From Nocardia spumae (GTDB lineage Bacteria > Actinomycetota > Actinomycetes > Mycobacteriales > Mycobacteriaceae), in the NCBI RefSeq assembly GCF_020733635.1, contig NZ_JAJFZL010000001.1, positions 5,642,001 to 5,706,000 of the forward strand: a stretch of 64,000 nucleotides of DNA, written 5' to 3'. Below, piece after piece: positions 34,191 to 44,761 of this stretch (position 1 is the first letter of the stretch; the number at the start of each line of letters is the position of its first letter). The position numbers and the translations under genes were made by a program. Under the pieces are notes generated by a model that did not search any database, was not told the DNA's origin, and was given only the letters and a program-made list of their open reading frames with translations.

Positions 34191-35375
34191 CTAGTACACC
34201 GGCAGGCTCGGGTCGATCTGGTTGGCCCAGGCGATGATTCCGCCCTGCAGGTGGGTGGCGTCGGAGAATCCGGCGCGCTTCAACGCCGCCAAGGCCTCCG
34301 CGGAACGGATACCGGTCTTGCAGTGCAACACGATCGGGGTGTTCTGCGGGAGTTCGGCCAGCGCCTCACCGGACAGGATGCGGTCCTTGGGAATCAGGGT
34401 CGCGCCGTCGATGCGGACGATATCCCACTCCACCGGCTCGCGGACGTCGACGATCGCGACATCCTTGCCCGCGTCGAGCATGTCCTTGAGCTCGCGAGCG
34501 GTGACCGTGGAACCCACGGCCGCGGCCTGGCCCTCCTCGGAGACCACACCGCAGAACGCCTCGTAATCGATGAGCTCGGTGATGGGCTGCCGCTCGGGAT
34601 CGCGGCGCAGCTTGATGGTGCGGTAGTTCATATCCAGTGCGTCGTAGACCATCAGCCGGCCCAGCAGGGTCTCCCCGATGCCGGTGATCAGCTTGATCGC
34701 CTCGGTCACCATGATCGAACCGATCGACGCGCACAGCACGCCCAGCACACCGCCCTCGGCGCAGGACGGGACCATACCCGGCGGCGGGGCCTCCGGGTAC
34801 AGGTCGCGGTAGTTGATGCCGCGACCGTCCGGGGCGTCCTCCCAGAACACCGAGACCTGCCCCTCGAACCGGTAGATCGAACCCCAGACATAGGGCTTCC
34901 CGGCGAGCACCGCGGCATCGTTGACCAGATAGCGGGTGGCGAAGTTGTCGGTACCGTCGACGATCAGGTCGTACTGCGCGAACAGCTCGACCGCGTTCTC
35001 CGGTTCCAGCCGAATCTTGTGCAGCACCACGCTGATGCCGGAATTGATCTCCAGAATCGAATCGCGCGCGCTGTCGGCCTTGCTGCGGCCGATATCGGAT
35101 TCGCCGTGAATGATCTGCCGCTGCAGATTCGACGCGTCCACCTCGTCGAATTCCACGATGCCCAGGGTGCCGACACCGGCCGCGGCCAGATACAGCAGTG
35201 CCGGTGATCCCAGACCACCCGCACCGATCACCAGGACCTTGGCGTTCTTCAAGCGTTTCTGCCCGTCCATACCGAGATCCGGAATGATCAGATGCCGGCT
35301 GTAGCGGGCGACCTCATCCCTGGTCAGCTCCGCGGCCGGCTCGACCAGCGGTGGCAGGGACAGTGGTGATGACAC
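34191..35375 (-). CDS. moeZ: MoeZ-type adenylyltransferase/sulfurtransferase (MoeB + rhodanese)
   Basis: A 394-residue fusion. The MoeB/ThiF E1-like domain has VLVIGAGGLGSPALLYLAAAGVG (ATP), VDASNLQRQIIH, DGTDNFATRYLVNDAAV and VPSCAEGGVLGVL. The rhodanese domain (about 285-394) has DVREPVEWDIVRIDGA and the active-site cysteine in VLHCKTGIRSAEAL. It activates ThiS-like sulfur carriers by adenylation and loads sulfur for molybdopterin, thiamine or cysteine (CysO) biosynthesis. The GTG at 35375 has GAGGAG 8 bp upstream. Length and neighbours fit M. tuberculosis moeZ (Rv3206c). Confidence 0.95.
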   Translation of the reverse strand: MSSPLSLPPLVEPAAELTRDEVARYSRHLIIPDLGMDGQKRLKNAKVLVIGAGGLGSPALLYLAAAGVGTLGIVEFDEVDASNLQRQIIHGESDIGRSKADSARDSILEINSGISVVLHKIRLEPENAVELFAQYDLIVDGTDNFATRYLVNDAAVLAGKPYVWGSIYRFEGQVSVFWEDAPDGRGINYRDLYPEAPPPGMVPSCAEGGVLGVLCASIGSIMVTEAIKLITGIGETLLGRLMVYDALDMNYRTIKLRRDPERQPITELIDYEAFCGVVSEEGQAAAVGSTVTARELKDMLDAGKDVAIVDVREPVEWDIVRIDGATLIPKDRILSGEALAELPQNTPIVLHCKTGIRSAEALAALKRAGFSDATHLQGGIIAWANQIDPSLPVY

Positions 35376-35473
35376 GTCGCAGACTCCTCGAATCGAATTC
35401 GCCGATTGGGCTGATCGGTGCAACGCGGCGAATCGGGCCGTTCTTCCCGGCCTGCCATGGTGGCAGGTCGTTG

Positions 35474-36610
35474 CTAACCCCGAGGATACGGCCAGGGATT
35501 GAACCGGCATTTCTTGCCGTCCATGGGCACCACGCCCTGTGGATCCAAGGTCGCGATGTCGTTGTTGCGGGTCCCGAAGGTCTGCTGCATCATCACCGGC
35601 GCCAGTCCGCCGTCGTTCTCGCACGGCTGATGTTCGTGATAGCCGATCGCGTGCCCGACCTCGTGGTTGATCTGGTATTGGCGATAGGAACCGATATCCC
35701 CCTCGAAGGCGGTCGCCCCGCGCACCCACCGCACCTCGGACAGCACCACCCGGTCCAGATCCGAGTTGTAGCAGGAGGAGTCGATCGGAATTTCGAAACC
35801 GCAGGCGGACTTGGTGGTCTGCCGCGAGGTCAGCGAAATCCGGAAATCCGGTTCACCGTTATCGATGCGGCGAAAGCCGAAGCGCGGATCGTGGGTCCAG
35901 CTCTTGGGGTTTGCCAGCGTCGCCTCGATCATTTTGGCGACCGAGTCGTCACCACCCAGCGAGGACGTATCCACCCCGTTCTCGACTTCGACCGTGTAGG
36001 TGAACAGATGTTCCTGTGCCGCCCCGACCTGAGGCGTCGTACCGGGCACGAGATGCCAGGAGTCGGCGCCCGCCTCGGTGAAGGCGCCACCGGCCGGCAG
36101 CGCCCCCGACGACAGCTCGCCGCCGAATTTGCCATCCCCCTTCGGGGGTGCGCCGATGATGCCCGCGTTACTGGTGTGCTGACTGAGCCTTCCCAGGGCT
36201 GGGGTGGGGCCGCTGGCAGATTCGGTACCCCCCTTGACGGCGTCCACGGCCACCAGCACGGTGATCACCGCCAGTATCGGAAGTGCGTAGGCACGCCAGC
36301 CGTAAGCGGAAACGAACCTGCCCAGTGCGCTCTGCTTCTTCGTATCGCGTTCCGGGCGTGGCCGATTCGCGGAGTCGCCGGCGTCGGTGGGGTCCCACTT
36401 CGCGCGCAGCGGCTGATGCGAGCGGTCCCCGCCGGGCGCGAACTCACGATCACCGGAATACAGGCCGAGCGGATCGTAGACTTCGGGGAGTTCGGAGGGT
36501 TGCTGCCGGTTGCGCTGCGGGTCATCGGGCGATTCCATACGCGCGACCACGGCGCCTGCGGGGCGGCTCGAGTCGGGCCCGCCGGTGGATCTTCCCCGTT
36601 GGTCGCTCAC
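35474..36610 (-). CDS. DUF3152 membrane-anchored putative zinc metalloprotease
   Basis: A 378-residue protein. Residues 1-100 are a charged, proline-rich cytosolic tail; one membrane helix (ALPILAVITVLVAVDAV, about 108-124) follows; the rest is extracytoplasmic. The outer domain has HEVGHAIGYHEHQPC near residue 320, an HExxHxxGxxH-like metzincin zinc motif, and a paired-cysteine framework (SACGFEIPIDSSCYN, QPCENDGG, KKCRFNPWPYP). Mycobacterial Rv3207c is the counterpart next to moeZ. Protease activity is inferred from the motif only. GTG start at 36610; divergent from tetR. Confidence 0.88.
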   Translation of the reverse strand: MSDQRGRSTGGPDSSRPAGAVVARMESPDDPQRNRQQPSELPEVYDPLGLYSGDREFAPGGDRSHQPLRAKWDPTDAGDSANRPRPERDTKKQSALGRFVSAYGWRAYALPILAVITVLVAVDAVKGGTESASGPTPALGRLSQHTSNAGIIGAPPKGDGKFGGELSSGALPAGGAFTEAGADSWHLVPGTTPQVGAAQEHLFTYTVEVENGVDTSSLGGDDSVAKMIEATLANPKSWTHDPRFGFRRIDNGEPDFRISLTSRQTTKSACGFEIPIDSSCYNSDLDRVVLSEVRWVRGATAFEGDIGSYRQYQINHEVGHAIGYHEHQPCENDGGLAPVMMQQTFGTRNNDIATLDPQGVVPMDGKKCRFNPWPYPRG

Positions 36611-36672
36611 TCGAACAGAGTCTCACAGCCTGCTCGAGCAGAACCACATACCGTCCCCGACCGGCCCGGGTT

Positions 36673-36707
36673 GCGAGAAATCTCACCGCTGTGCGAGATT
36701 TCTCACG
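36673..36707. promoter_or_regulatory. two palindromic sites 20 bp apart
   Basis: GAGA-AA-TCTC (36675-36684) and GAGA-TT-TCTC (36695-36704), each framed as TGC...AC, two helical turns apart in the DUF3152/tetR gap. They look like a dimer-of-dimers binding site near the DUF3152 promoter. Confidence 0.5.
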
Positions 36708-36736
36708 GCGGCCAGTTACTGACAGGTTGCCAATAG

Positions 36737-37555
<819 letters not shown>

Positions 37556-37561
37556 GATAAC

Positions 37562-37603
37562 CGAAAGGGCCCGGACCCGCCGATGCGGGTCCGGGCCCTT
37601 TCG
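37562..37603. terminator. strong bidirectional terminator
   Basis: 19-bp perfect stem CGAAAGGGCCCGGACCCGC / GCGGGTCCGGGCCCTTTCG with loop CGAT, followed by TATTTCT, between the convergent tetR and DUF3107 genes. Confidence 0.9.
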
Positions 37604-37666
37604 TATTTCTCAGGTTTCTCAGGCCGCAACAGCCTCAGCCGAATGCAGAAAGCGGCGAGCGCCGGT

Positions 37667-37894
37667 CTACACCGCGGCGAAGCCGACGCGGCCGCTGGTG
37701 GAGGTGCCGATTTCGACATAGGCGACCTTGGCTGCCTGGATCAGATACTTGCGCCCTTTCTCGTCCTCGAGCGCCAGCACCCCACCCGAACCGCCCAGAG
37801 CCGCGGATACCAGCGCTTCGACCTCCTCGGGGGTCTGCGAGCTGGCGATGACCAGTTCCCGCGGGCTATCCGAAATGCCGATCTTGACCTCCAC
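37667..37894 (-). CDS. DUF3107 small protein (Rv3208A-like)
   Basis: A 75-residue soluble protein: VEVKIGISDSPRELVIASSQTPEEVEALV, a glycine-rich GGSGGVLALEDEKGRKYLI turn, and the C-terminal VAYVEIGTSTSGRVGFAAV. This is DUF3107, an actinobacterial family of unknown function (TB9.4 in M. tuberculosis). The GTG at 37894 has AGGAGG 6 bp upstream, so the TTG at 37900 is too close to it. Always found near the helicase/TetR block in related genomes, as here. Confidence 0.92.
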   Translation of the reverse strand: MEVKIGISDSPRELVIASSQTPEEVEALVSAALGGSGGVLALEDEKGRKYLIQAAKVAYVEIGTSTSGRVGFAAV

Positions 37895-37996
37895 GGCCAA
37901 CCTCCTAGAGTCCAGATGCTGTCGTCTCAGGCTAGTGCAGCCGACGGGACCGCGACGATGTGCCTGCCTGTGCTCTCAGCGAACACCCGACCGTGG

Positions 37997-38695
37997 TCAT
38001 CCCAGGCTCAGCACCCGCATCCGCTCGGCATGTGAGTTCTGCATCCGCTCGAACAGTGCCGCCACCCCGTTGAGATCACCGGTCGCGGTCAGCACGATTT
38101 CGGTCAGCTCGTCACGCTGCGCCATCACGAACTGCGCCTGGGTGATGGCCTCACCCAGCAGCCGACGCCCCCACAGGGTGAGCCGATCGCGCTCCGAGCG
38201 GCTCACCGTGACCGCCCGGCGCACCTCCTCGACGACGAATTCCGAATGGTGGGTCTCGGCCAGGACGTCGTGAACGACCGTGGCCACCTCGGGTGCGAGC
38301 GAATCGGCGAGCACGGTGTAGAAATCGGCCGCGATACCGTCACCGACGTAGAACTTGACCATCGACTCGAGCCAGGTCGAGGGGTCGGTCGACGCGTGAT
38401 AGGCGTCCAGTGCCCGCACGAACGGCGCCATCGCGTCGAAAACATCGACACCACGACCCTGCAGTGCGGTTTCGAGTGTTTCGAAATGCGCCATTTCGGC
38501 GGCGGCCATCTTGGCCGCCGCGACCTTGCCGCGCAGCGTCGGCGATAATTTCGCCTCTTCCGCCAAGCGGTAGAACGCGGAGATCTCACCGTAGGCGAGC
38601 ACCGCGAACAGATCGGTGACACCGAGATGGTCGGCGGGGATTCGATGATCGGATTCGGTCGAAACACCCAGCGCGCCAGATGTGTTTGCACCCAT
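37997..38695 (-). CDS. ferritin-like fold protein (Rv3210c-like)
   Basis: A 232-residue all-helical protein. Conserved helices carry the di-iron-type residues E and H: DLFAVLAYGEISAFYRLAEEAKLSP, AAAEMAHFETLETAL (E-x2-H), and VLAETHHSEFVVEEVRRAV. This is the ferritin-like/tRNA-MiaE-like fold annotated in mycobacterial Rv3210c; whether it binds iron or acts on tRNA is not established. ATG at 38695. It shares the minus strand with the hydrolase gene upstream, 96 bp away. Confidence 0.88.
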   Translation of the reverse strand: MGANTSGALGVSTESDHRIPADHLGVTDLFAVLAYGEISAFYRLAEEAKLSPTLRGKVAAAKMAAAEMAHFETLETALQGRGVDVFDAMAPFVRALDAYHASTDPSTWLESMVKFYVGDGIAADFYTVLADSLAPEVATVVHDVLAETHHSEFVVEEVRRAVTVSRSERDRLTLWGRRLLGEAITQAQFVMAQRDELTEIVLTATGDLNGVAALFERMQNSHAERMRVLSLG

Positions 38696-38791
38696 GAACA
38701 CCAGCCTAATGGGTCGAAGCCCGGAGGCAGCAGCGGAGCGGCGGTGCGGAGCGCTGTCCGGCGGGGGCCGCGATGTGACGTAGTGCGCCGT

Positions 38792-39850
38792 TCATGCCTG
38801 GTCCCGCAGGAATTTCTCGAGGTAGCCCCAGGTGGTGTCGCGGGCGATCAGGATGCCCAGATGACTGCCGGGCGCGTCCTCGTAGCGCACCTCGCGCGCA
38901 CCGGTCAGCGTGTCCCGGCCGTGCGCCACCGCGGCCGCGGGCGTGATGACGTCCTGAGGCCCGCCGACCAGCAGTACCGGTGCGGTGATCTCGGCCAGCA
39001 CGATGGGCTGCGCCCCGATGTGCACCACTCCCCTGCCGATGTCGTTGGCCAGCATGAACCGGCTCCACAGCTGGTTGTAGAAACGCCCCGGATAGCCCGG
39101 CAACTGCGATTGGAATCGGTCGATGGTCTCCATCCGTGCCAGCGTGGCCGCATCGGCCAGATTGTTGGCCAGGAACAGCGGTCGGCGCAGTTCCCGATCC
39201 CAGGCCGCGGCCCGGTAGGCCAGTCGGGTCAGCGGAGCCGGGACGCCGCCGGCCGCGCGGATCAGCGTGGACATGGTGAGGCCGCCGTCGAGCCGCGCCA
39301 GCGCGCGGACCTGTGGCACTCCGTTGACACGGTTGTAGTCCAGCGGTGCGCCGATCACGGTGATCGATCGAATCGGCAGCGTCGCGTCGGCCGCAGCGGT
39401 CAGCAGCGCCAGCACTCCGCCGAGCGACCAGCCGACGAGGTCGACCGGTGCGCCGTCGCGATCGGCCGATACCCGCCGTACGGCCTCCGGCAGGATGTCG
39501 TCGACCCAGTCCTCGAAGCCCATGCGGCGGTCGGCGAAGCCGATCTCGCCGTAGTCGACCAGGTAGGGACGCCGCCCGATCTCGAGCAGGAAGCGGGCCA
39601 GGCTCTGATCCGGTCGCAGATCGAAACACGTCGCCGGGGCGGCCAGCGGCGGCACCAGCAGCACCGCGGCGTCGTCGGCCGGCGGCGGCCCGGCGGGGTC
39701 GATGTCGTATCGGCGCAGCAGGCGGTGCGGTTCGTCCCACAGTACGGTCGACGGGGTGGGCGCGGGGGCTTCGATGCCGTCGCCGAAGGTCAGCGCCCAT
39801 GCGTTGCGGGCCGCGGCGCCCACGGTCTCTGCCAAGCTCACATCGACCAA
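38792..39850 (-). CDS. alpha/beta hydrolase, PHA synthase (PhaC)-like
   Basis: A 352-residue cytosolic hydrolase fold. VLLVPPLAAPATCFDL, the FEDWVDDILPEAVRRV helix, VDLVGWSLGGVLALL (nucleophile elbow, near residue 142) and PVLLVGGPQDVITPAAAV match the PhaC/class III family layout. The nucleophile is serine, not the cysteine of true PHA synthases, so it is more likely an esterase or thioesterase. An acidic residue (QDVITP) and a final histidine (APGSHLGIL) complete the triad. TTG at 39850 and GTG at 39841 are both possible starts. It is not part of the mycobacterial block and appears inserted. Confidence 0.82.
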   Translation of the reverse strand: MVDVSLAETVGAAARNAWALTFGDGIEAPAPTPSTVLWDEPHRLLRRYDIDPAGPPPADDAAVLLVPPLAAPATCFDLRPDQSLARFLLEIGRRPYLVDYGEIGFADRRMGFEDWVDDILPEAVRRVSADRDGAPVDLVGWSLGGVLALLTAAADATLPIRSITVIGAPLDYNRVNGVPQVRALARLDGGLTMSTLIRAAGGVPAPLTRLAYRAAAWDRELRRPLFLANNLADAATLARMETIDRFQSQLPGYPGRFYNQLWSRFMLANDIGRGVVHIGAQPIVLAEITAPVLLVGGPQDVITPAAAVAHGRDTLTGAREVRYEDAPGSHLGILIARDTTWGYLEKFLRDQA

Positions 39851-39857
39851 CTTATCG

Positions 39858-39874
39858 TGAGACGCAGTGTCTCA
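39858..39874. promoter_or_regulatory. palindrome in the hydrolase/helicase divergent region
   Basis: TGAGAC-GCAGT-GTCTCA, 8 bp from the hydrolase start. Its core AGACGC-A-GTGTC matches, apart from the centre base, the core of the TetR operator at 7614-7640 (read on the minus strand), so both may be bound by TetR-type repressors of related specificity. Confidence 0.5.
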
Positions 39875-40304
39875 GATATGTGGGATGGGCCACGCCCGCA
39901 CTCCGGCTCCGGCCCAGCGCGCCCGCGGGCGTTTTCTCCCGGCCACGACGAATTACCGTGTGCCGCAGCACAGACCGGCTCGGTCGGTCCGCCGACCGAG
40001 AGCGGAAATGAGGCGAAGAAAGGTATCACGCTACAATCTTTGTGGGCAACGGAAATTTTGCTCGCGCTGCCATATCGTGGCCGGCATATCGAGACCGGCC
40101 GATCGGGGTAGCGCGACAGGGGTAACCGAAGCCCACGGAAAATGTGCGCGCACCAGATCCGCGACACCTTTGCACCGCACCCGGGCACCGTCCTCGGCGG
40201 CGAGAGTGCAGGTGGAAACGCCGGATTTGTGGTGGCCCGGAATTCCCGGTCCCAATCCACCCTCGTGCGCGCTGGATGCGATTCACACGAGGAAGGCACG
40301 AACC
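39875..40304 (+). other. long untranslated leader of the helicase gene
   Basis: About 430 bp without a supported gene before the helicase start. It contains a hairpin CTCGGTCGG / CCGACCGAG near 39979-39999 and an A/T-richer stretch around 40000-40060. RNA helicase genes often have long structured leaders for cold or autoregulatory control; nothing more definite is visible. Confidence 0.4.
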
Positions 40305-41936
<1,632 letters not shown>

Positions 41937-41962
41937 CCACCTGATCGGTTAGTCTCGCTGAC

Positions 41963-43180
41963 GTGCTCGCACCCGAGCGGCGGACGCGCGCCGACCTCTA
42001 TGCCGCAGTCGCGATCGCCGTCGTCGTGGCGATCGCGGCTGTTGTCGTGTGGGCGAACAGTGCTGCCCGCGGGACCGAATCCGATCCCGCGGCGCATCCG
42101 GCATCGGTCGCCCCGGCCGCCGACCGGCTGCCGGAAAACCTCACCGAACGCTGGCACGCCCCCGACGGTGTCGCGCGCCGGGCACTGACCTCGAGCGGTG
42201 TCGCCGTCACCGGCGACGGCGGGACCGTCACCGGACTCGATCCGGCCACCGGGCACGAGGTGTGGAGCTACCGGCGCGATCTGCCGCTGTGCGGCCTGGA
42301 GAGCCAGTTCGCCACCGTCATCGCCACCTACCGCGACGACCGCGGCTGCAGTCAGACCACCATGCTCGGCGCCGAGGACGGTCGGCGGCGCACCGCGCGC
42401 AGCAGTTATATGGACTCCGAGGTCCGGCTCAGCTCCGACGGCACCTATGTCCTGGCTCAGGGCGCCGACCGGCTCGAGATGTGGCGCTCGGATCTGGTCC
42501 GCACCCTCGAATACGGCTATGTCGACGCGCCGGTGAATCCGCACACCCAGCCCCGGCACGACTGCCGGTTGCTGTCGGCGGGCTCGGGCGGCAGCAGGCT
42601 GGCAGTGCTCGAACGCTGCCCCGACGACGCCGCCGACCGGCTTACCGTGCTGAATCCGGCGCCCAAGGACGCCTCCGCTCCGGAGGAGTACGGCTCACAT
42701 GTGCTCACCGAGCCGGGCGCCGCGGCCGCCGATGCCCGCGTCATCGCGGTCGCGGACAATCGGATCGTGCTGTATCTGCCCGGAACCGAGACCGCACCAC
42801 CGGAATTCGCGATCTACGATACTTCGGCCAATTCACTTGCGGCGCACCGGCTCACCGCGCCGATCGGCGACAACAGCACCGTCACCCGACTGGGATCGGC
42901 GTATTTCGTCTTCACCGGCAACAGCGTGATCGCGTTGAACGCCACCACATTCGAACCGATGTGGACCGCGCCCGATGCCCTGGGCTCGCCCGCCATGATG
43001 GCCGGCCACATCCTGATTCCGGTCGCCGACGGTATCGCGGCCCTGGATCCGGGCAGCGGAGCGCAACAGAGGCGAATTCCGCTGCGACGCAGCGACTACC
43101 ACGGCGAGCCGATATCGCTGGCGATCAGCGGCCCGGTGGTGCTGGAACAGCGTGGCGGCCGGCTCTACGGGATCAGCTGA
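41963..43180 (+). CDS. membrane-anchored beta-propeller-like protein (Rv3212-like)
   Basis: A 405-residue protein with one N-terminal membrane helix (LYAAVAIAVVVAIAAVVVWA, residues 12-31) and a large outer domain of repeated PQQ-like strands: GGTVTGLDPATGHEVWSYRRD, NSVIALNATTFEPMWTAPDALG, DGIAALDPGSGAQQRRIPL. Such Rv3212-type proteins are conserved beside the helicase; function unknown. GTG at 41963 lies 26 bp after the helicase stop, so both are probably on one transcript. Confidence 0.82.
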   Translation: MLAPERRTRADLYAAVAIAVVVAIAAVVVWANSAARGTESDPAAHPASVAPAADRLPENLTERWHAPDGVARRALTSSGVAVTGDGGTVTGLDPATGHEVWSYRRDLPLCGLESQFATVIATYRDDRGCSQTTMLGAEDGRRRTARSSYMDSEVRLSSDGTYVLAQGADRLEMWRSDLVRTLEYGYVDAPVNPHTQPRHDCRLLSAGSGGSRLAVLERCPDDAADRLTVLNPAPKDASAPEEYGSHVLTEPGAAAADARVIAVADNRIVLYLPGTETAPPEFAIYDTSANSLAAHRLTAPIGDNSTVTRLGSAYFVFTGNSVIALNATTFEPMWTAPDALGSPAMMAGHILIPVADGIAALDPGSGAQQRRIPLRRSDYHGEPISLAISGPVVLEQRGGRLYGIS

Positions 43181-43223
43181 TCCACTCCACCGCCGGCGGC
43201 CCCGGTGCGGCATGATCGGGATC

Positions 43224-43835
43224 ATGAGTGCATCGGACAGGGACTATCGACTGGTGGTGTTGCGGCACGGCGAAACCGCGTGGTCGGCGGCGCGCAAACA
43301 TACCGGACGCACCGATATCGCGCTCACGGCACGCGGTGAGGAGCAGGCCCGGGCCGCCGCGCCCGTGCTGGCCGAACTCGACCTCAGCGATCCGCTGGTG
43401 CTGACCAGTCCCCGCAAACGCGCGGTGCACACCGCCGAACTGGCCGGGCTGCAGGATCCGCGCGTCGTTGACGACCTGGCCGAATGGGATTACGGCGAAT
43501 ACGAGGGCCGCACCACGCCGCAGATCCGCGAAACCGTGCCGGGCTGGACCATTTTCACCGGTGTGGTGCCCGGCGGCGAATCCCTCGAGGCGGTGTCGGA
43601 CCGCGCCGACCGCGTCCTCGAATCGGTTCAGCCGGCCCTGCGTACCCGCGATGTCGTCCTGGTGGGCCACGGACACTTCTCCCGTGTGCTGATCGCGCGC
43701 TGGGCCGAATTCCCGGCGCGCGAGGGGCGGCGCTTCTTCCTGTCGACCGCCGCGATCAGCGTGCTCGGCCACGACCATCAGGCCCGCACCATCCTGGCCC
43801 ACAATCTCGTGCCCGCGCAGGACGGTGGCCGATGA
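43224..43835 (+). CDS. histidine phosphatase (phosphoglycerate mutase-like, Rv3214-like)
   Basis: A 203-residue acid-phosphatase-type enzyme. The phosphohistidine motif is LVVLRHGETAWS at residue 10; LTSPRKRAVHTAELAG, LAEWDYGEYEGRTTPQIRE and the second catalytic histidine in VVLVGHGHFSRVLIARW follow. In M. tuberculosis the counterpart acts as a phosphatase (glucosyl-3-phosphoglycerate has been reported as a substrate) despite the mutase-like name. ATG at 43224; another ATG lies at 43212. Its stop overlaps the next start (ATGA). Confidence 0.92.
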   Translation: MSASDRDYRLVVLRHGETAWSAARKHTGRTDIALTARGEEQARAAAPVLAELDLSDPLVLTSPRKRAVHTAELAGLQDPRVVDDLAEWDYGEYEGRTTPQIRETVPGWTIFTGVVPGGESLEAVSDRADRVLESVQPALRTRDVVLVGHGHFSRVLIARWAEFPAREGRRFFLSTAAISVLGHDHQARTILAHNLVPAQDGGR

Positions 43836-44314
43836 TCCGCCGTGCGACCCCCGAGGACGTACCCGCCCTGGTCGAGCTGGTCTACGACCTCGCCGAATAC
43901 GAGCGGGCACGTGAGCAGTGCGCGCTCACCCCGCGGCTGCTGGAGACCGCGTTGTTCGGCCCGGAGCCGGCGGTCTTCGCCCACGTGGCCACGGACAGCT
44001 CGCCGGATCGGGTGGTCGGCTGCGCGATCTGGTTCCTGAACTATTCGACCTGGACCGGTAAGCACGGCATCTACCTGGAAGATCTCTACGTCCGGCCGGA
44101 GGCGCGGGGCCGGGGCCTGGGCAAGGAGCTCCTGGCGGAATTGGCCCGCGAGGCGGTGGCCAACGACTACACCCGGGTGGACTGGTCGGTGCTGGATTGG
44201 AATACGCCCTCGATCGAGTTCTATCGCCGCCTGGGCGCGGCCGCACAGGACGAGTGGACCGGCTTCCGGCTCAGCGGCGACGCGCTGACGCGGCTGGCCG
44301 AATCCGGGTCCTGA
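43832..44314 (+). CDS. GNAT acetyltransferase, diamine/spermidine acetyltransferase-like
   Basis: A 160-residue GNAT enzyme. IRRATPEDVPALVELVYDLAEYE at the start, NYSTWTGKHGIYLEDLYVRPEARGRGLGKELLAELAREA (acetyl-CoA site RGRGLG) and WNTPSIEFYRRLGAAAQDEWTGFRL follow the spermidine/spermine N1-acetyltransferase pattern closely. It would acetylate a diamine or polyamine, or an analogous small amine. ATG overlaps the phosphatase TGA (ATGA), so the two are coupled. Rv3216 lies in the equivalent place. Confidence 0.88.
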   Translation: MIRRATPEDVPALVELVYDLAEYERAREQCALTPRLLETALFGPEPAVFAHVATDSSPDRVVGCAIWFLNYSTWTGKHGIYLEDLYVRPEARGRGLGKELLAELAREAVANDYTRVDWSVLDWNTPSIEFYRRLGAAAQDEWTGFRLSGDALTRLAESGS

Positions 44315-44411
44315 ATATTTCCCCGCCGGGCTGTCGATTCGGCCGCACACCGGACGTCGAAGAGTTGAATGGTCCGAAAGGCGGACCACCCACTCGGAGG
44401 ACGATCCAGCG

Positions 44412-44753
44412 ATGTCGAACTATCTGATCCTGATCTACCAGGACGAACACGCGGTACCCGAGCCGGAGCCGGGCAGCCCGATGCTGACCGAGCACCGCGA
44501 GTTCGCCGAACAGCACGCGGCCGCACTGCGCGGCGGCAACGCCCTGCATCGCGGTCACACCGCGACCAGTGTGCGCCCGGACGGCGCCGGCGATTTCGTG
44601 GTCACCGACGGCCCGTTCGCCGAAACAAAGGAACAACTCGGCGGCTACTACCTGATCGAGGCGCCCGATCTGGACGCCGCGATCGCGATCGCGCGCCGGG
44701 TGCCGATGCCGCACGGTGGTGTCGAGGTACGGCCGATTCTCGAACTCGGCTGA
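44412..44753 (+). CDS. YciI/DGPF-domain protein, ECF42 partner
   Basis: A 113-residue YCII-related protein. SNYLILIYQDEHAVPE opens it, VTDGPFAETKEQLGGYYLIEAPDLDAAI carries the D-G-P-F motif, and RRVPMPHGGVEVRPILEL ends it. DGPF proteins are the genomic partners of ECF42 sigma factors and are often under their control. GGAGG lies 11 bp before the ATG, and the sigma gene starts 8 bp after its stop. Confidence 0.92.
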   Translation: MSNYLILIYQDEHAVPEPEPGSPMLTEHREFAEQHAAALRGGNALHRGHTATSVRPDGAGDFVVTDGPFAETKEQLGGYYLIEAPDLDAAIAIARRVPMPHGGVEVRPILELG

Positions 44754-44761
44754 GACACACC

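Noticed and set aside
35351..36736. Plus-strand open frame antisense to the DUF3152 gene
   Set aside because: No domain and compositional bias of an antisense shadow.
38792..39850. True PHA synthase (PhaC)
   Set aside because: The nucleophile elbow has serine (GWSLGG), not the catalytic cysteine of PHA synthases.
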